In this document: one piece after another, positions 51,698-60,910 of the stretch
Position numbering within the stretch: the first letter of the stretch is position 1
How the letters are laid out: the number at the start of each line of letters is the position of its first letter
Assembly: GCF_042676045.1 (NCBI RefSeq)
Contig: NZ_JBHTJV010000009.1
Span: 1 to 64,000, forward strand
Source of the DNA: Pseudahrensia aquimaris
GTDB taxonomy: Bacteria > Pseudomonadota > Alphaproteobacteria > Rhizobiales > Rhizobiaceae
Direction: 5' to 3'
DNA: 64,000 nt
Translations under genes and position numbers: made by a program
The notes under the pieces: model-generated
Databases searched by the model: none
What the model was told of the DNA's origin: nothing
The model's input: the letters and a program-made list of their open reading frames with translations, nothing else

Positions 51698-52351
51698 ATG
51701 AAATTCTTCCTCGATACCGCAGATGTGGACGAAATCCGCGAATGGAACGCCACCGGCCTGCTCGACGGCGTGACCACCAACCCCTCGCTGATTCTTAAAT
51801 CAGGCCGCGACATTAAAGAAGTGCTGGCCGAGATTTGCGACATCGTCGACGGTCCCGTCTCCGGCGAAGTCGCCGCCACCGACGTTGATACGATGATCAA
51901 AGAAGGCAAGGCGCTGGCGTCAATCGCCGACAACATCTGCATCAAATTGCCGACCACGCTCGACGGCATCAAGGCCTGCAACATACTCACCAACGAGGGC
52001 CACCAGACCAACCTGACGCTGTGCTTCAACGCCACGCAGGCATTGCTGGCTGCCAAGGCAGGCGCGACGTTCATCTCCCCCTTCATCGGCCGCCTCGACG
52101 ACATGGGCATCGACGGCATGGAACTCATCGAAGACATCCGCGCCATCTACGACAATTACGATTTCGAGACAGAAATCCTCGCCGCCTCCATCCGCACCAC
52201 AAACCACGTCAAAGACTGCGCGATTGCAGGCGCGGATGTGGCAACAATCCCCACCAGCACGATAGCCAAACTGCTGGACCACCCGCTCACGGAAAAAGGT
52301 TTGGCCGCGTTCCTTGCGGATTGGGAAAAGACAGGTCAGACGATTGGGTGA
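51698..52351 (+). CDS. Short transaldolase / fructose-6-phosphate aldolase family
   Basis: A 217-residue (beta-alpha)8 enzyme, the exact size of the TalC/FSA group. M-K-F-F-L-D-T-A-D, V-T-T-N-P-S-L, I-C-I-K-L-P-T-T (Schiff-base Lys) and F-I-S-P-F-I-G-R-L-D-D are visible. It may act as transaldolase in the pentose-phosphate pathway or as fructose-6-phosphate aldolase; sequence alone does not decide. ATG 51698 is used because upstream in-frame residues do not match the family. Confidence 0.93.
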   Translation: MKFFLDTADVDEIREWNATGLLDGVTTNPSLILKSGRDIKEVLAEICDIVDGPVSGEVAATDVDTMIKEGKALASIADNICIKLPTTLDGIKACNILTNEGHQTNLTLCFNATQALLAAKAGATFISPFIGRLDDMGIDGMELIEDIRAIYDNYDFETEILAASIRTTNHVKDCAIAGADVATIPTSTIAKLLDHPLTEKGLAAFLADWEKTGQTIG

Positions 52352-52402
52352 GGCGGAGATGAACAGCGGGGCGGTTCTGTTCACTCACCGTAAACAGCAG
52401 CC

Positions 52403-52711
52403 ATGATCCGCCACATCGTCCTCATCAAATTCAAGCCGGATACTGACGAAGCCAAGATCGCTGAAATCTTCGCAAGCCTTTCCGCACTCACGGACAGGCT
52501 CCCCGGTGCCCAAAATTTCACCGGCGGACGCTCCCAGAGCCCCGAGCAAATCGAACGGGGCTACATGCACGGCTTCGTCATCGATTTCGAAAGCTGGGCC
52601 GATCTTGAAGCCTACGCCCAACACCCCGACCACCGCACACTAGGCACCCAACTCACAGAGAACGCCGTTGGCGCACGAGACGGGATACTGGTTGTGGATT
52701 TGGAGGTATAG
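52403..52711 (+). CDS. Dabb-family protein (stress-responsive alpha/beta barrel)
   Basis: A 102-residue protein starting M-I-R-H-I-V-L-I-K-F-K and containing F-V-I-D-F-E-S-W-A-D-L-E-A-Y and Y-A-Q-H-P-D-H, typical of the dimeric alpha/beta barrel Dabb fold. Function in bacteria is unknown; some relatives are stress-induced. It follows the transaldolase gene by 51 bases. Confidence 0.88.
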   Translation: MIRHIVLIKFKPDTDEAKIAEIFASLSALTDRLPGAQNFTGGRSQSPEQIERGYMHGFVIDFESWADLEAYAQHPDHRTLGTQLTENAVGARDGILVVDLEV

Positions 52712-52895
52712 GGGGACGAGACGTGCTGTGTGGTTGGCAGCAATGCGGACAAAGTGACCAAAGCAGCCCTGTCGCTGGACGACACCTCCTTTGGATTTTC
52801 TATTTATGCGTCTGGACGGATGGTTCGGCGTGAAGGGATGTTGTAACCATACAGTTCAATCAAACGATTACTGTTACTTCCGCAAGGAAATTTTA

Positions 52896-53528
52896 TTGGC
52901 TTACGATCTTGTTCACTGGATGACGTTTCTATCTGCGGCGGTTTTGCTGAACTTGTCACCAGGCTCTGATATTGCCTTCATACTCGGCAACACGGTCAAA
53001 GGCGGAACCCGTGCTGGCTTTGCGGCAATATTGGGCATTTGGACTGGCGCTCTGGTCCATGTTCTGCTGGCGGTTATTGGGGTCTCTGCCATTTTAGCAA
53101 CATCTGAAGTCGCTTTCACCATCGTGAAATGGGCAGGGGTCGTGTATCTCGTATGGCTTGGTGTGCAAATGATCCGCTCATCTGGGGGTGCTTTTGTCAC
53201 CGATGATGTTCAAGCAAAGCAAACTTTCTGGCCAATCTTCAGGCAAGGTGTACTAATCGACCTGCTTAATCCGAAAGTCGCGATATTCTTCCTCGCATTC
53301 CTGCCGCAATTTGTCGTGCCGGGCGCAGGCTCTGTGCCATCGCAACTGCTGCTGCACGGCGTCCTGATTATCGCCGTGGCGGCTGTTATCGAACCACCTC
53401 TAGTTATGGTCGGTGGAAGGTTCACCGAACGGCTGCGCAACAGTCCCCAAATAGCAAAATGGTTGGATCGAGCGCTTGGCGCTTTGCTCATAGCTCTCGC
53501 TGGTCGCCTGATGACTTTGCAACGTTGA
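52896..53528 (+). CDS. LysE/RhtB-family exporter, TTG start
   Basis: A 210-residue protein with about six membrane helices. It has N-L-S-P-G-S-D-I-A-F-I-L near the N-terminus, the P-G-P-(D/N) type motif, and G-V-L-I-D-L-L-N-P-K-V-A-I-F-F-L-A-F-L-P-Q-F, the family hallmark. It probably exports an amino acid or related compound. I choose TTG 52896 (AAGGAA six bases upstream) because this gives the family length; the frame extends to 52791 with unlikely sequence. Confidence 0.88.
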   Translation: MAYDLVHWMTFLSAAVLLNLSPGSDIAFILGNTVKGGTRAGFAAILGIWTGALVHVLLAVIGVSAILATSEVAFTIVKWAGVVYLVWLGVQMIRSSGGAFVTDDVQAKQTFWPIFRQGVLIDLLNPKVAIFFLAFLPQFVVPGAGSVPSQLLLHGVLIIAVAAVIEPPLVMVGGRFTERLRNSPQIAKWLDRALGALLIALAGRLMTLQR

Positions 53529-53621
53529 TTGTGTAAGGCTTTACGAAACAGAATCGAGCGAAACGACCATTGGCGACGCAATCTCTGACGTCAACTTTTG
53601 CCTGTAAATTTGCCTTTCAAC

Positions 53622-53649
53622 TGTCGCAAAAACCATGGTTTTGGCGACA
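53622..53649. promoter_or_regulatory. Long near-perfect palindrome upstream of the flavodoxin-like gene
   Basis: A 28-bp inverted repeat centred on CCATGG: TGTCGC-AAAAACCATGG-TTTTGGCGACA with one mismatched pair. It lies about 120 bases upstream of the quinone reductase-like gene and 95 after the LysE gene. Operator or weak terminator are both possible. Confidence 0.4.
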
Positions 53650-53767
53650 ACGAAGACCAGCAAAGCGGACAAAACTGCCGTTTCCATATGCTAATTCGAG
53701 GTCTGGTTTTCACGTTGGCAAATGACTAGGAATTCTAAAAAGTTGTAAAATTTTTAAGGATTACAAA

Positions 53768-54556
53768 ATGAAAGCGCACATCGTTTTAGCTCATCCAGAA
53801 CACAAGTCCTTTAATAGTAGTCTTGCACGTATGACAGAGCAGCTACTGAGCGAGTCTTACGAAGTTACGTTTTCCGATCTTTATGCCATGCGGTTTGATC
53901 CCTACGACCGCCCGGAGCATTATGACGACCAACGCGATCTGGCTGGTTTTCATGTGCAATCGGAGCAGCGCCGTCATGCGGAGGCTGGCACAACACCGAC
54001 GGATATCGCCGCTGAAGCCGATAGATTGATCAATGCAGATCTTTTGGTCGTCCACTTCCCGCTTTGGTGGTTTGGAATGCCAGCGATCCTAAAAGGCTGG
54101 ATCGACCGGGTCTTTGTCTACGGTTCCGTTTACAAGAGCACCATGCGGCACGACCTAGGCATCTGGCGTGGCAAGAAAATGATTGCTTGTGTTACGACAG
54201 GGTCATCTAGCGATGCATGCAGCCATGATGGGATCGAAGGAGACACGTATTTGCACCTTTGGCCACTTCTCTACCCGTTCCGCTACATTGGCTTTGACGT
54301 CTTGGAGCCATTCGTCCTTCACGGCGTTGGCAGCACATCCTATTTGGAGGGGATCGATCAGGGACTGGGTGAACTTAAACCGCTGCTTGATCAGTGGGGC
54401 GAGGCGCTTGAAACAATCTCTTATCGTAGAGTGACGCCCTACAATAGGGACGATGATTTTGATGGGAAGAAACAGCTAAAGACAGCCGCAGCGATCTATT
54501 CACCGTTCATTTCATCGACCAAGCACGGTCCTTGGCCAGTTGCAGAGTCTGACTAA
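53768..54556 (+). CDS. NAD(P)H quinone oxidoreductase-like flavoprotein
   Basis: A 262-residue protein with a flavodoxin-like fold: H-I-V-L-A-H-P-E-H-K-S-F-N-S-S-L, then L-L-V-V-H-F-P-L-W-W-F-G-M-P-A-I-L-K-G-W-I-D-R-V-F, the signature of the NQO/MdaB/YwrO group that binds FAD or FMN and reduces quinones by two electrons. There is a weak AAGGA ribosome-binding site. It is a single gene; the palindrome upstream may regulate it. Confidence 0.9.
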   Translation: MKAHIVLAHPEHKSFNSSLARMTEQLLSESYEVTFSDLYAMRFDPYDRPEHYDDQRDLAGFHVQSEQRRHAEAGTTPTDIAAEADRLINADLLVVHFPLWWFGMPAILKGWIDRVFVYGSVYKSTMRHDLGIWRGKKMIACVTTGSSSDACSHDGIEGDTYLHLWPLLYPFRYIGFDVLEPFVLHGVGSTSYLEGIDQGLGELKPLLDQWGEALETISYRRVTPYNRDDDFDGKKQLKTAAAIYSPFISSTKHGPWPVAESD

Positions 54557-54676
54557 GCATTTGCTTTATAGCCGCCATTCATAGCAGTTGCAGCATCGGT
54601 CAAAGAGGGCTCGAAGCTGCCGTCGTAGGTTTTTGATGCACTCGAAATATTTCCGTTCAAGCACCGCACCCCAATT

Positions 54677-54781
54677 CGTCATTCCGGAGACGCCGGAGGC
54701 CGAGTCCGGGATCCAGTGCTGAGAGGGTGGCCCGCGCGGTTCTGGATTCCAGGCTCTGGCGATACCAGCCCCGGAATGACG
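54677..54781. repeat. Dispersed palindromic repeat element
   Basis: A 105-bp element with 11-bp perfect inverted ends (CGTCATTCCGG at 54677 and CCGGAATGACG at 54771-54781). Internal CGGGATCCAG/CTGGATTCC pairing gives a long hairpin. This CGTCATTCC...GGAATGACG pattern is a known type of dispersed intergenic repeat in alphaproteobacteria. Confidence 0.75.
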
Positions 54782-54854
54782 GTGGCTAAGGTTCGGGTGA
54801 AGGGTGGTCAGCGCAGGAGACGGAACCGATAGGAAGAGCCGTTAGGCCCAGCCC

Positions 54855-54935
54855 TCAATGCCGGAAGTGCCGCATTCTCGTACGCACCGTCGCCAGACCC
54901 GCCTCATCTTCTGCCGCTATCAGGTCATTCTCCGC
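54855..54935 (-). pseudogene. Remnant of a second purH 3' end
   Basis: Read on the minus strand, these 27 codons end E-A-G-L-A-T-V-R-T-R-M-R-H-F-R-H-stop and match the last 26 residues of the PurH at 55690 in 18 places. A 25-base perfect DNA identity (54853-54877 with 55688-55712) covers the stop. Upstream of this the similarity ends at once. The divergence suggests a foreign or old purH end, not a recent duplication. The rest of 54557-55059 shows only the palindromic repeat. Confidence 0.75.
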
Positions 54936-55059
54936 CCCAGTGCGGGGGGCTACGGAACGCCGCTTCATTCATCGATGCTGAATGCGAAACTCCGGCAGGG
55001 GGCAAAAGTTGATGACGCTGTGTGGGAAGCGGCGCACCAACTTTGGTCAATCAATGCTC

Positions 55060-55596
55060 CTAGCGGCGCTTCACGCGATGCAAGACGGCCAAGGCTGAAA
55101 GAACCACGAATTGGAAGCTTTGGACGATGGATGTGAACCGATTTGATGTCGATGTGGTCATAGCCCAGAAAATCATACCGCCAATTGCACCAAGCACTAG
55201 GTTCCAGAACACCACAGGGGCCGCAATCGGGAAGCCAAGATTGCCGACGAATTTCAAACAGAAGCAAGCATAGAGTATCGACGCACCGCCATAGGCATAC
55301 CATGGTTCGATCTGCGCATTGCGCATCCAGAACATCAGGCCCAAGCCCGGTAGACCTATGGTGAAAGCGCACATCACACCGATCACCGGCATAAAGACAG
55401 AGATCATCACAATCTGAATGAGTTTTTCATCCGACACAGCGCGCCCATCTAATATAGAAAGGAAAAACCCAAGCAAAGTGACCACGCCAAAGAGCATGAA
55501 TGCGCTGGCCCAACTGACGATATACGGAAACAAAACCCCATTCTGATTGGACGGAGCTGCGTTTTCATCGGTGACTGGCTGGTCTAATTTATCCAT
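55060..55596 (-). CDS. Hypothetical four-helix membrane protein
   Basis: A 178-residue protein with a hydrophilic N-terminus (1-22) and four membrane helices (about 25-48, 63-88, 100-118, 122-145), then an amphipathic end with K-R-R. I recognise no family. It lies between the purH remnant and intact purH, so it may be a passenger on a small inserted segment. Confidence 0.55.
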   Translation of the reverse strand: MDKLDQPVTDENAAPSNQNGVLFPYIVSWASAFMLFGVVTLLGFFLSILDGRAVSDEKLIQIVMISVFMPVIGVMCAFTIGLPGLGLMFWMRNAQIEPWYAYGGASILYACFCLKFVGNLGFPIAAPVVFWNLVLGAIGGMIFWAMTTSTSNRFTSIVQSFQFVVLSALAVLHRVKRR

Positions 55597-55689
55597 TTGG
55601 AAATATTACAATTCTCAAATTGAAAGCCCATTAAACGTCACGGTTACCACTTGACTAACGCTGGAGACCGGTTGGCATCCTACAGCTCC

Positions 55690-57303
55690 TCAATGCCGGA
55701 AGTGCCGCATTCCTGTGAACACCATCGCCAAGCCGGCTTCGTCCGCCGCCGCGATCACATCATCGTCGCGCATGGATCCGCCGGGTTGGATCACCGCCGT
55801 GGCGCCAGCTTCGGCGGCTGACAACAGCCCATCGGCAAACGGGAAGAACGCATCCGATGCCACTACCGAACCAACTGTTTTAGGCCCATCCCATCCGGCA
55901 GCTTCGGCGGCATCAACCGCTTTGCGCGCGGCGATACGGGAGGAATCCACACGGCTCATCTGGCCCGCGCCGATACCCACCGTCGCGCCGTCCTTGGCGT
56001 AGATGATGGCGTTCGATTTCACGTGTTTCGCCACGCGGAAAGCGAACAGCATGTCGGCCATTTCCTGCGCATTCGGCTGGCGTTTGGTGACGACTTTCAG
56101 ATCGTCTGCCGTTACCCGCCCCGCGTCGCGCCCCTGGACGAGATAACCGCCCGCCACGTTTCGAACGGTCAGCCCCGCCTCAGCAGGGTCGGCCATCGCG
56201 CCCGTCACCAGCAGGCGCAGGTTTTTCTTCGCCGCCAAAACTTCGCGGGCTGCATCATCAGCATCGGGCGCGATGATAACCTCGGTAAAAATCTCGACCA
56301 TTTTCTCCGCAGCCGCACCCGTCAAAGGCCGGTTCATCGCAATGATACCACCGAAGGCGGAAACCGGGTCACAGTCGAAGGCCCGCTGATAGGCGTCCTC
56401 CAGCGTCTCTCCCGTAGCCACACCGCACGGATTGGCGTGTTTGATGATCGCCACCGCCGCTTGGTCGGCGTCAAACTCGCTCGCCAGTTCAAACGCCGCA
56501 TCGGTGTCGTTGATGTTGTTGTAGGAAAGCTGCTTGCCCTGAAGTTGCCGCGCCGTCGTCACACCGGGACGCGCCACGCCGCCGCCATAAAGCGCGGCTT
56601 GTTGGTGCGGGTTTTCGCCGTAGCGCATCGTTGCCAAAAGCGGCCCGCCAAAGGCACGATTGGCAGGCTCGGCAACGTCAAATTGCTCAGCCATCCAGTT
56701 GGAAATGCCCGCGTCGTAAACAGCAGTGCGAGCATAGGTTGCCTGCGCCAGTTTCTGGCGGGTCGCCAAGCGCGATGCGCCATCGTTGTCCGCCAGTTCT
56801 GCAATAAAGCCAGCGTAATCATCAGGAGACGTCAGCACCGAAACATAAGCGTGGTTTTTCGCCGCCGCCCGCAGCATGGCAGGCCCGCCAATGTCGATGT
56901 TCTCGATGATGGTCGCCGCATCCGCACCGGATTTCATCACCTCCGCAAAAGGATACAAATTGACCACCAACAAATCGATCGCGCCGATGCCATGCTCTTC
57001 CATCGAGGCCACGTGGTCGTCCGCATCGCGGATCGCCAACAGGCCACCGTGGACAGCCGGGTGCAGCGTCTTCACCCGCCCGTCCATGATCTCGGGAAAG
57101 CCCGTCACGTCCGACACGTCTTTCACCGCAAGCCCCGCATCTTTCAGCGCCTTCGCCGAACCGCCGGTGGAGAGCAGCTCAACCCCGTGGGACGCCAAAG
57201 CCTTGGCCAGATCGATCAGGCCGGTCTTGTCGAAAACGGAAAGCAGAGCGCGCCGCACCGGAACACGGTCTGGCGCGGGAAAGGAACGGGACGCGATGGC
57301 CAT
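55690..57303 (-). CDS. purH: Bifunctional AICAR transformylase / IMP cyclohydrolase
   Basis: A 537-residue enzyme for the last two steps of purine synthesis. The N-terminal MGS-like IMP cyclohydrolase domain (A-L-L-S-V-F-D-K-T-G, L-L-S-T-G-G-S-A, G-R-V-K-T-L-H-P) precedes the transformylase domain (V-A-I-I-K-H-A-N-P-C-G, then D-A-F-F-P-F-A-D). The end is R-H-F-R-H. I use ATG 57303; an in-frame GTG at 57312 would add three residues. It is 58 bases downstream of hemC on the same strand. Confidence 0.97.
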   Translation of the reverse strand: MAIASRSFPAPDRVPVRRALLSVFDKTGLIDLAKALASHGVELLSTGGSAKALKDAGLAVKDVSDVTGFPEIMDGRVKTLHPAVHGGLLAIRDADDHVASMEEHGIGAIDLLVVNLYPFAEVMKSGADAATIIENIDIGGPAMLRAAAKNHAYVSVLTSPDDYAGFIAELADNDGASRLATRQKLAQATYARTAVYDAGISNWMAEQFDVAEPANRAFGGPLLATMRYGENPHQQAALYGGGVARPGVTTARQLQGKQLSYNNINDTDAAFELASEFDADQAAVAIIKHANPCGVATGETLEDAYQRAFDCDPVSAFGGIIAMNRPLTGAAAEKMVEIFTEVIIAPDADDAAREVLAAKKNLRLLVTGAMADPAEAGLTVRNVAGGYLVQGRDAGRVTADDLKVVTKRQPNAQEMADMLFAFRVAKHVKSNAIIYAKDGATVGIGAGQMSRVDSSRIAARKAVDAAEAAGWDGPKTVGSVVASDAFFPFADGLLSAAEAGATAVIQPGGSMRDDDVIAAADEAGLAMVFTGMRHFRH

Positions 57304-57361
57304 GAGGGGCACTCGTCAGATGGGGTTGGCGGGATGCCTGTTCTTAAAGTCCGCGGGCCGA

Positions 57362-58291
57362 TCAGGTCCAGTGCTGAAAGAAGTCATCCCCCGCCTGTTG
57401 GCGCAACGCCGTGCCGGCCTTTTCGCCCATTGCACGGGCCGCATCGACGCTCAGACTGCAAGTATCGGCAGCGTCATAGGCAGTCTGCCCGTCTTCAGAA
57501 AGGATCATGCCCTTGAACGAAATTGCATCCGTTCCGATTTGCGCAAGCCCCGCAATCGGCGTGCGGCAGGAACCATCCAGCGCCCGCAGGAAGGCACGCT
57601 CGGCGGTCAGCGCCAATTCCGTATCGCCATCGTTGATGGCTGCCACCAATTCACGCGTCGCCACATCGTCCTCACGGCTTTCAATGCAGATAGCGCCTTG
57701 CCCCGGCGCGGGCAGAAATTTGTCCACTTCCATCAGGGAAGTGATCGCGTGATCCATGCCCAAGCGCCGCAGGCCGGCATTCGCGAGCAAGGTTGCGGCC
57801 ACGTCGCCAGCCTCCAGCTTCGCCATGCGCGTCTGCACGTTGCCGCGAAACATCACGATTTCCAGATCAGGCCGCATGCGTTTCAGCAGGGCCTGACGGC
57901 GCAGCGACGAAGAGCCGACCACAGCGCCTTGGGGCAGATCTTGCACGCGCTTGGCAACCGGAGACAAAAACGCATCGCGCACATCCTCGCGCGGCAGATA
58001 GCAGGTAATCTCCAGCCCATCAGGAAGCACCGAGGCCATGTCTTTCGTAGAATGAACCGCCAGATCAATCTCACCATCAGAAAGCGCCAGTTCAATTTCC
58101 TTGGAGAAAAGACCCTTGCCGCCAACTTCGGAAAGCGGCCTGTCCTGCACCCGGTCGCCAAGCACGGAGATAACCTTGATTTCGAAAGCCTCTTCATCCA
58201 TGCCATGAACGCTGGAAAGACGGGCGCGCACCTCGTGCGCCTGCGCCATGGCCAACGCGCTGCCGCGTGTGCCGATACGGATTTTGGTCAT
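57362..58291 (-). CDS. hemC: Hydroxymethylbilane synthase (porphobilinogen deaminase)
   Basis: A 309-residue enzyme joining four porphobilinogens in heme synthesis. I-R-I-G-T-R-G-S-A-L-A-M-A-Q-A, V-H-S-T-K-D-M-A and the dipyrromethane-binding Cys in D-G-S-C-R-T-P-I are all present. It is divergent from tsaD (109-base gap), the standard Rhizobiales arrangement. Confidence 0.97.
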   Translation of the reverse strand: MTKIRIGTRGSALAMAQAHEVRARLSSVHGMDEEAFEIKVISVLGDRVQDRPLSEVGGKGLFSKEIELALSDGEIDLAVHSTKDMASVLPDGLEITCYLPREDVRDAFLSPVAKRVQDLPQGAVVGSSSLRRQALLKRMRPDLEIVMFRGNVQTRMAKLEAGDVAATLLANAGLRRLGMDHAITSLMEVDKFLPAPGQGAICIESREDDVATRELVAAINDGDTELALTAERAFLRALDGSCRTPIAGLAQIGTDAISFKGMILSEDGQTAYDAADTCSLSVDAARAMGEKAGTALRQQAGDDFFQHWT

Positions 58292-58400
58292 GCTGGTGCT
58301 CTCGCTCCCGAAATACTAAATGTCCAGAAAAGGCGACTTTCCCAGTGTCCAATTTGTCTAACCCAAGCGCAACGATTTCTCCAACCCCCAAGCGAAGCAA

Positions 58401-59468
58401 ATGAGCCTTGTTCTCGGCATTGAAACCTCATGCGACGAAACTGCGGCCAGCGTTGTGCGCAGTGGCAGGCATGGTGACGGACCGGGCGAGATCGTTTCCA
58501 ACATCGTACGCAGCCAGATCGCGGACCACGCACCATTCGGAGGCGTCGTGCCAGAAATTGCAGCCCGCGCGCATTTGCAAACGCTGGACGGCATCATCGA
58601 GCGGGCCATGGCAGAAGCTGAGGCAACGTTCCAAGACCTCGACGCCATCGCCGTCACCTCAGGCCCCGGCCTTGCTGGCGGGCTGATCGTCGGCACTATG
58701 ACCGCCCGAGCGATTGCAGCGGTCCACAGCAAGCCTCTTTTCACGATCAACCATCTGGAAGGCCACGCTTTGACCGCCCGCCTCACGGATGGTGTCGCCT
58801 TCCCCTATCTGCTGCTGCTCGTCTCCGGCGGTCACACACAAATATTGTTAGTGCGCGGTGTGGGCGATTACGAACGCTGGGCAACCACAATCGATGACGC
58901 ACTGGGCGAGGCTTTCGACAAGACGGCGAAACTGCTCGGCCTTCCCTATCCCGGCGGTCCGCAGGTGGAGAAAGCGGCCCGCAAAGGCGACCCGAAAGCC
59001 TTCGATTTTCCACGGCCCTTGGGTGGCCGCGAAACCTTGGACATGTCGTTTTCCGGCCTGAAGACTGCCGTTCGCAAAGCGGCACTGGCTGAGCCAGAGC
59101 GGGTCGACGATATCTGCGCCAGCTTCCAAACCGCCGTTGGCGACGTGCTGGCTGACCGTCTTACCCGCGCTTTCGAGCGGTTCAAACAGGAATACTCAAG
59201 ACCCGCAGCCCTCATCGTTGCAGGCGGCGTGGCTGCGAACGCCTATCTGCGCGCCCGCCTGCAAACCATCACCCAAGGCAAAGACTGGCGCTGGATCGCC
59301 CCGCCGCCAAACCTTTGCACCGACAACGCAGCCATGATCGCCTGGGCGGGCGTGGAACGATTGGCCGCCAATTCCATTATCGAAGACGAAGGCATCCGCC
59401 CCCGCTGGCCGCTTGATCCGGACGCGGCCCAAAGGCTTGGTTCTGGAAAGAAGGGTGCAAAGGCATGA
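58401..59468 (+). CDS. tsaD: tRNA threonylcarbamoyladenosine biosynthesis protein TsaD
   Basis: A 355-residue enzyme for t6A37 modification of tRNAs reading ANN codons, working with TsaB/C/E. G-I-E-T-S-C-D-E-T-A-A-S, the metal-binding H-L-E-G-H and L-L-V-S-G-G-H-T are visible, with D-N-A-A-M-I-A near the end. It overlaps gpsA by 4 bases (ATGA). Confidence 0.97.
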   Translation: MSLVLGIETSCDETAASVVRSGRHGDGPGEIVSNIVRSQIADHAPFGGVVPEIAARAHLQTLDGIIERAMAEAEATFQDLDAIAVTSGPGLAGGLIVGTMTARAIAAVHSKPLFTINHLEGHALTARLTDGVAFPYLLLLVSGGHTQILLVRGVGDYERWATTIDDALGEAFDKTAKLLGLPYPGGPQVEKAARKGDPKAFDFPRPLGGRETLDMSFSGLKTAVRKAALAEPERVDDICASFQTAVGDVLADRLTRAFERFKQEYSRPAALIVAGGVAANAYLRARLQTITQGKDWRWIAPPPNLCTDNAAMIAWAGVERLAANSIIEDEGIRPRWPLDPDAAQRLGSGKKGAKA

Positions 59469-60439
59469 GCAAGATCGGTGTTGTTGGCGCAGGCGCTTGG
59501 GGCACTGCTCTGGCCCATGCTTGGTCACAGGCGGAAAACAGCGTGACACTGCTCGCCCGAACGGAAAAGGCAGCAAAAGTTATCCGCGAAACAGGAATGA
59601 ATGAGGCCTATCTACCAGGCATCGCCCTGTCGGCATCGTTGCAAACAACCGCCAACCCCAGCGCACTCTCCAGCTGCGATCACATCGCGCTCGTTACTCC
59701 GGCACAGACCATTGGTGAAGTCTTTGAAAAGGTATCCCTGCATATCCCGCCCACTTCACAGATCATTTTATGCAGCAAAGGCATCAACAAACAGTCGGCG
59801 CTGACCCCATGGGGCATTTTGGGCAAGGTGGTGGATCAAACCCGCCTTGCCGTTCTGTCCGGCCCCAGCTTCGCCAGCGATGTTGCCCGTGAATTGCCCA
59901 CCGCCATTACCCTTGCAATGGAAAACATTGCTGATGCGGAAAAATTATCAGCCGAGCTCAGCACTCCAACCTTACGGCTTTATGCAAGCGACGATACGAT
60001 TGGCGTCGAACTGGGCGGTGCCTTGAAAAACGTGATCGCGTTGGCAGTGGGCATGGCACGCGGCTTGAACCTTGGCGCCAGTGCCGAAGCCGCCCTCATC
60101 GCCCGAGGTTTTGTTGAGATGCAGGCCACGATTGTGGGCCAAGGCGGTGAAGCACAAACGGTCTCCGGCCTTTCCGGATTGGGTGATCTTGTGCTGACCT
60201 GTTCCAGCCCCCAGAGCCGGAACTTTGCTTATGGGCAGGCTTTCGTCACAAGATCGCTTACGGATAACCAGCCACTAGCCGAGGGCGTGCATACGGCGCA
60301 GCGAGCGCTTCATTCCGCCAGACAAGCTGGGATGGAAGCGCCGATCATGGAAGCGGTGGTGAAAGTGCTCGACAGCGTCTGGACACCGCAAGAAGCCATG
60401 CAAAATCTGCTTGCACGACCGCTCAAACGCGAACATTGA
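59465..60439 (+). CDS. gpsA: Glycerol-3-phosphate dehydrogenase [NAD(P)+]
   Basis: A 324-residue enzyme reducing dihydroxyacetone phosphate to glycerol-3-phosphate for phospholipid synthesis. Rossmann motif V-G-A-G-A-W-G-T-A-L-A, then V-L-S-G-P-S-F-A-S-D-V, G-G-A-L-K-N-V-I-A-L-A and S-G-L-G-D-L-V-L-T. Co-transcribed with tsaD. Confidence 0.97.
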   Translation: MSKIGVVGAGAWGTALAHAWSQAENSVTLLARTEKAAKVIRETGMNEAYLPGIALSASLQTTANPSALSSCDHIALVTPAQTIGEVFEKVSLHIPPTSQIILCSKGINKQSALTPWGILGKVVDQTRLAVLSGPSFASDVARELPTAITLAMENIADAEKLSAELSTPTLRLYASDDTIGVELGGALKNVIALAVGMARGLNLGASAEAALIARGFVEMQATIVGQGGEAQTVSGLSGLGDLVLTCSSPQSRNFAYGQAFVTRSLTDNQPLAEGVHTAQRALHSARQAGMEAPIMEAVVKVLDSVWTPQEAMQNLLARPLKREH

Positions 60440-60472
60440 TTTTTCTCGACACCAAAACGACAGGAAAAACCC

Positions 60473-60910
60473 ATGCAATATTGGCTCTTCAAATCCGAAC
60501 CGTTCAAATGGTCTTGGGAGCAGCAAAAGGCCAAAGGCGAGGCTGGTGAGGAATGGGACGGCATCCGCAATTACCAAGCCCGCAACTTCATGCGCCAGAT
60601 GGAACTGGGCGACCGCGCTTTTTTCTATCATTCCAACGAGGGTCTGGAAGTCGTCGGTATCGCGGAAGTCAGCGCTCTATCAGCGCCCGACTCAACGACA
60701 GACGACGAGCGCTGGGATTGCGTCCACATCCGTGCATTGGCCGACATGCCAAGGCCGGTGACACTGAAAGAGGTGAAAGCCAACGAAAAGCTGGCCGATA
60801 TGTCCCTCGTCACCTCCATGCGCCTTTCGGTTCAGCCGGTGAAAGAGGACGAGTGGATCGAAGTGTGCCGAATGGGCGGGATTGACCCGCACACCTTAAA
60901 GCCGGTTTAG
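60473..60910 (+). CDS. EVE domain protein (possible modified-base reader)
   Basis: A 145-residue protein: Y-W-L-F-K-S-E-P, W-D-G-I-R-N-Y-Q-A-R-N-F-M and F-F-Y-H-S-N define an EVE domain, a PUA-like fold that binds modified nucleobases in RNA or DNA. It normally follows gpsA in this order. Its last 4 bases overlap the end of the convergent channel gene. Confidence 0.93.
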   Translation: MQYWLFKSEPFKWSWEQQKAKGEAGEEWDGIRNYQARNFMRQMELGDRAFFYHSNEGLEVVGIAEVSALSAPDSTTDDERWDCVHIRALADMPRPVTLKEVKANEKLADMSLVTSMRLSVQPVKEDEWIEVCRMGGIDPHTLKPV

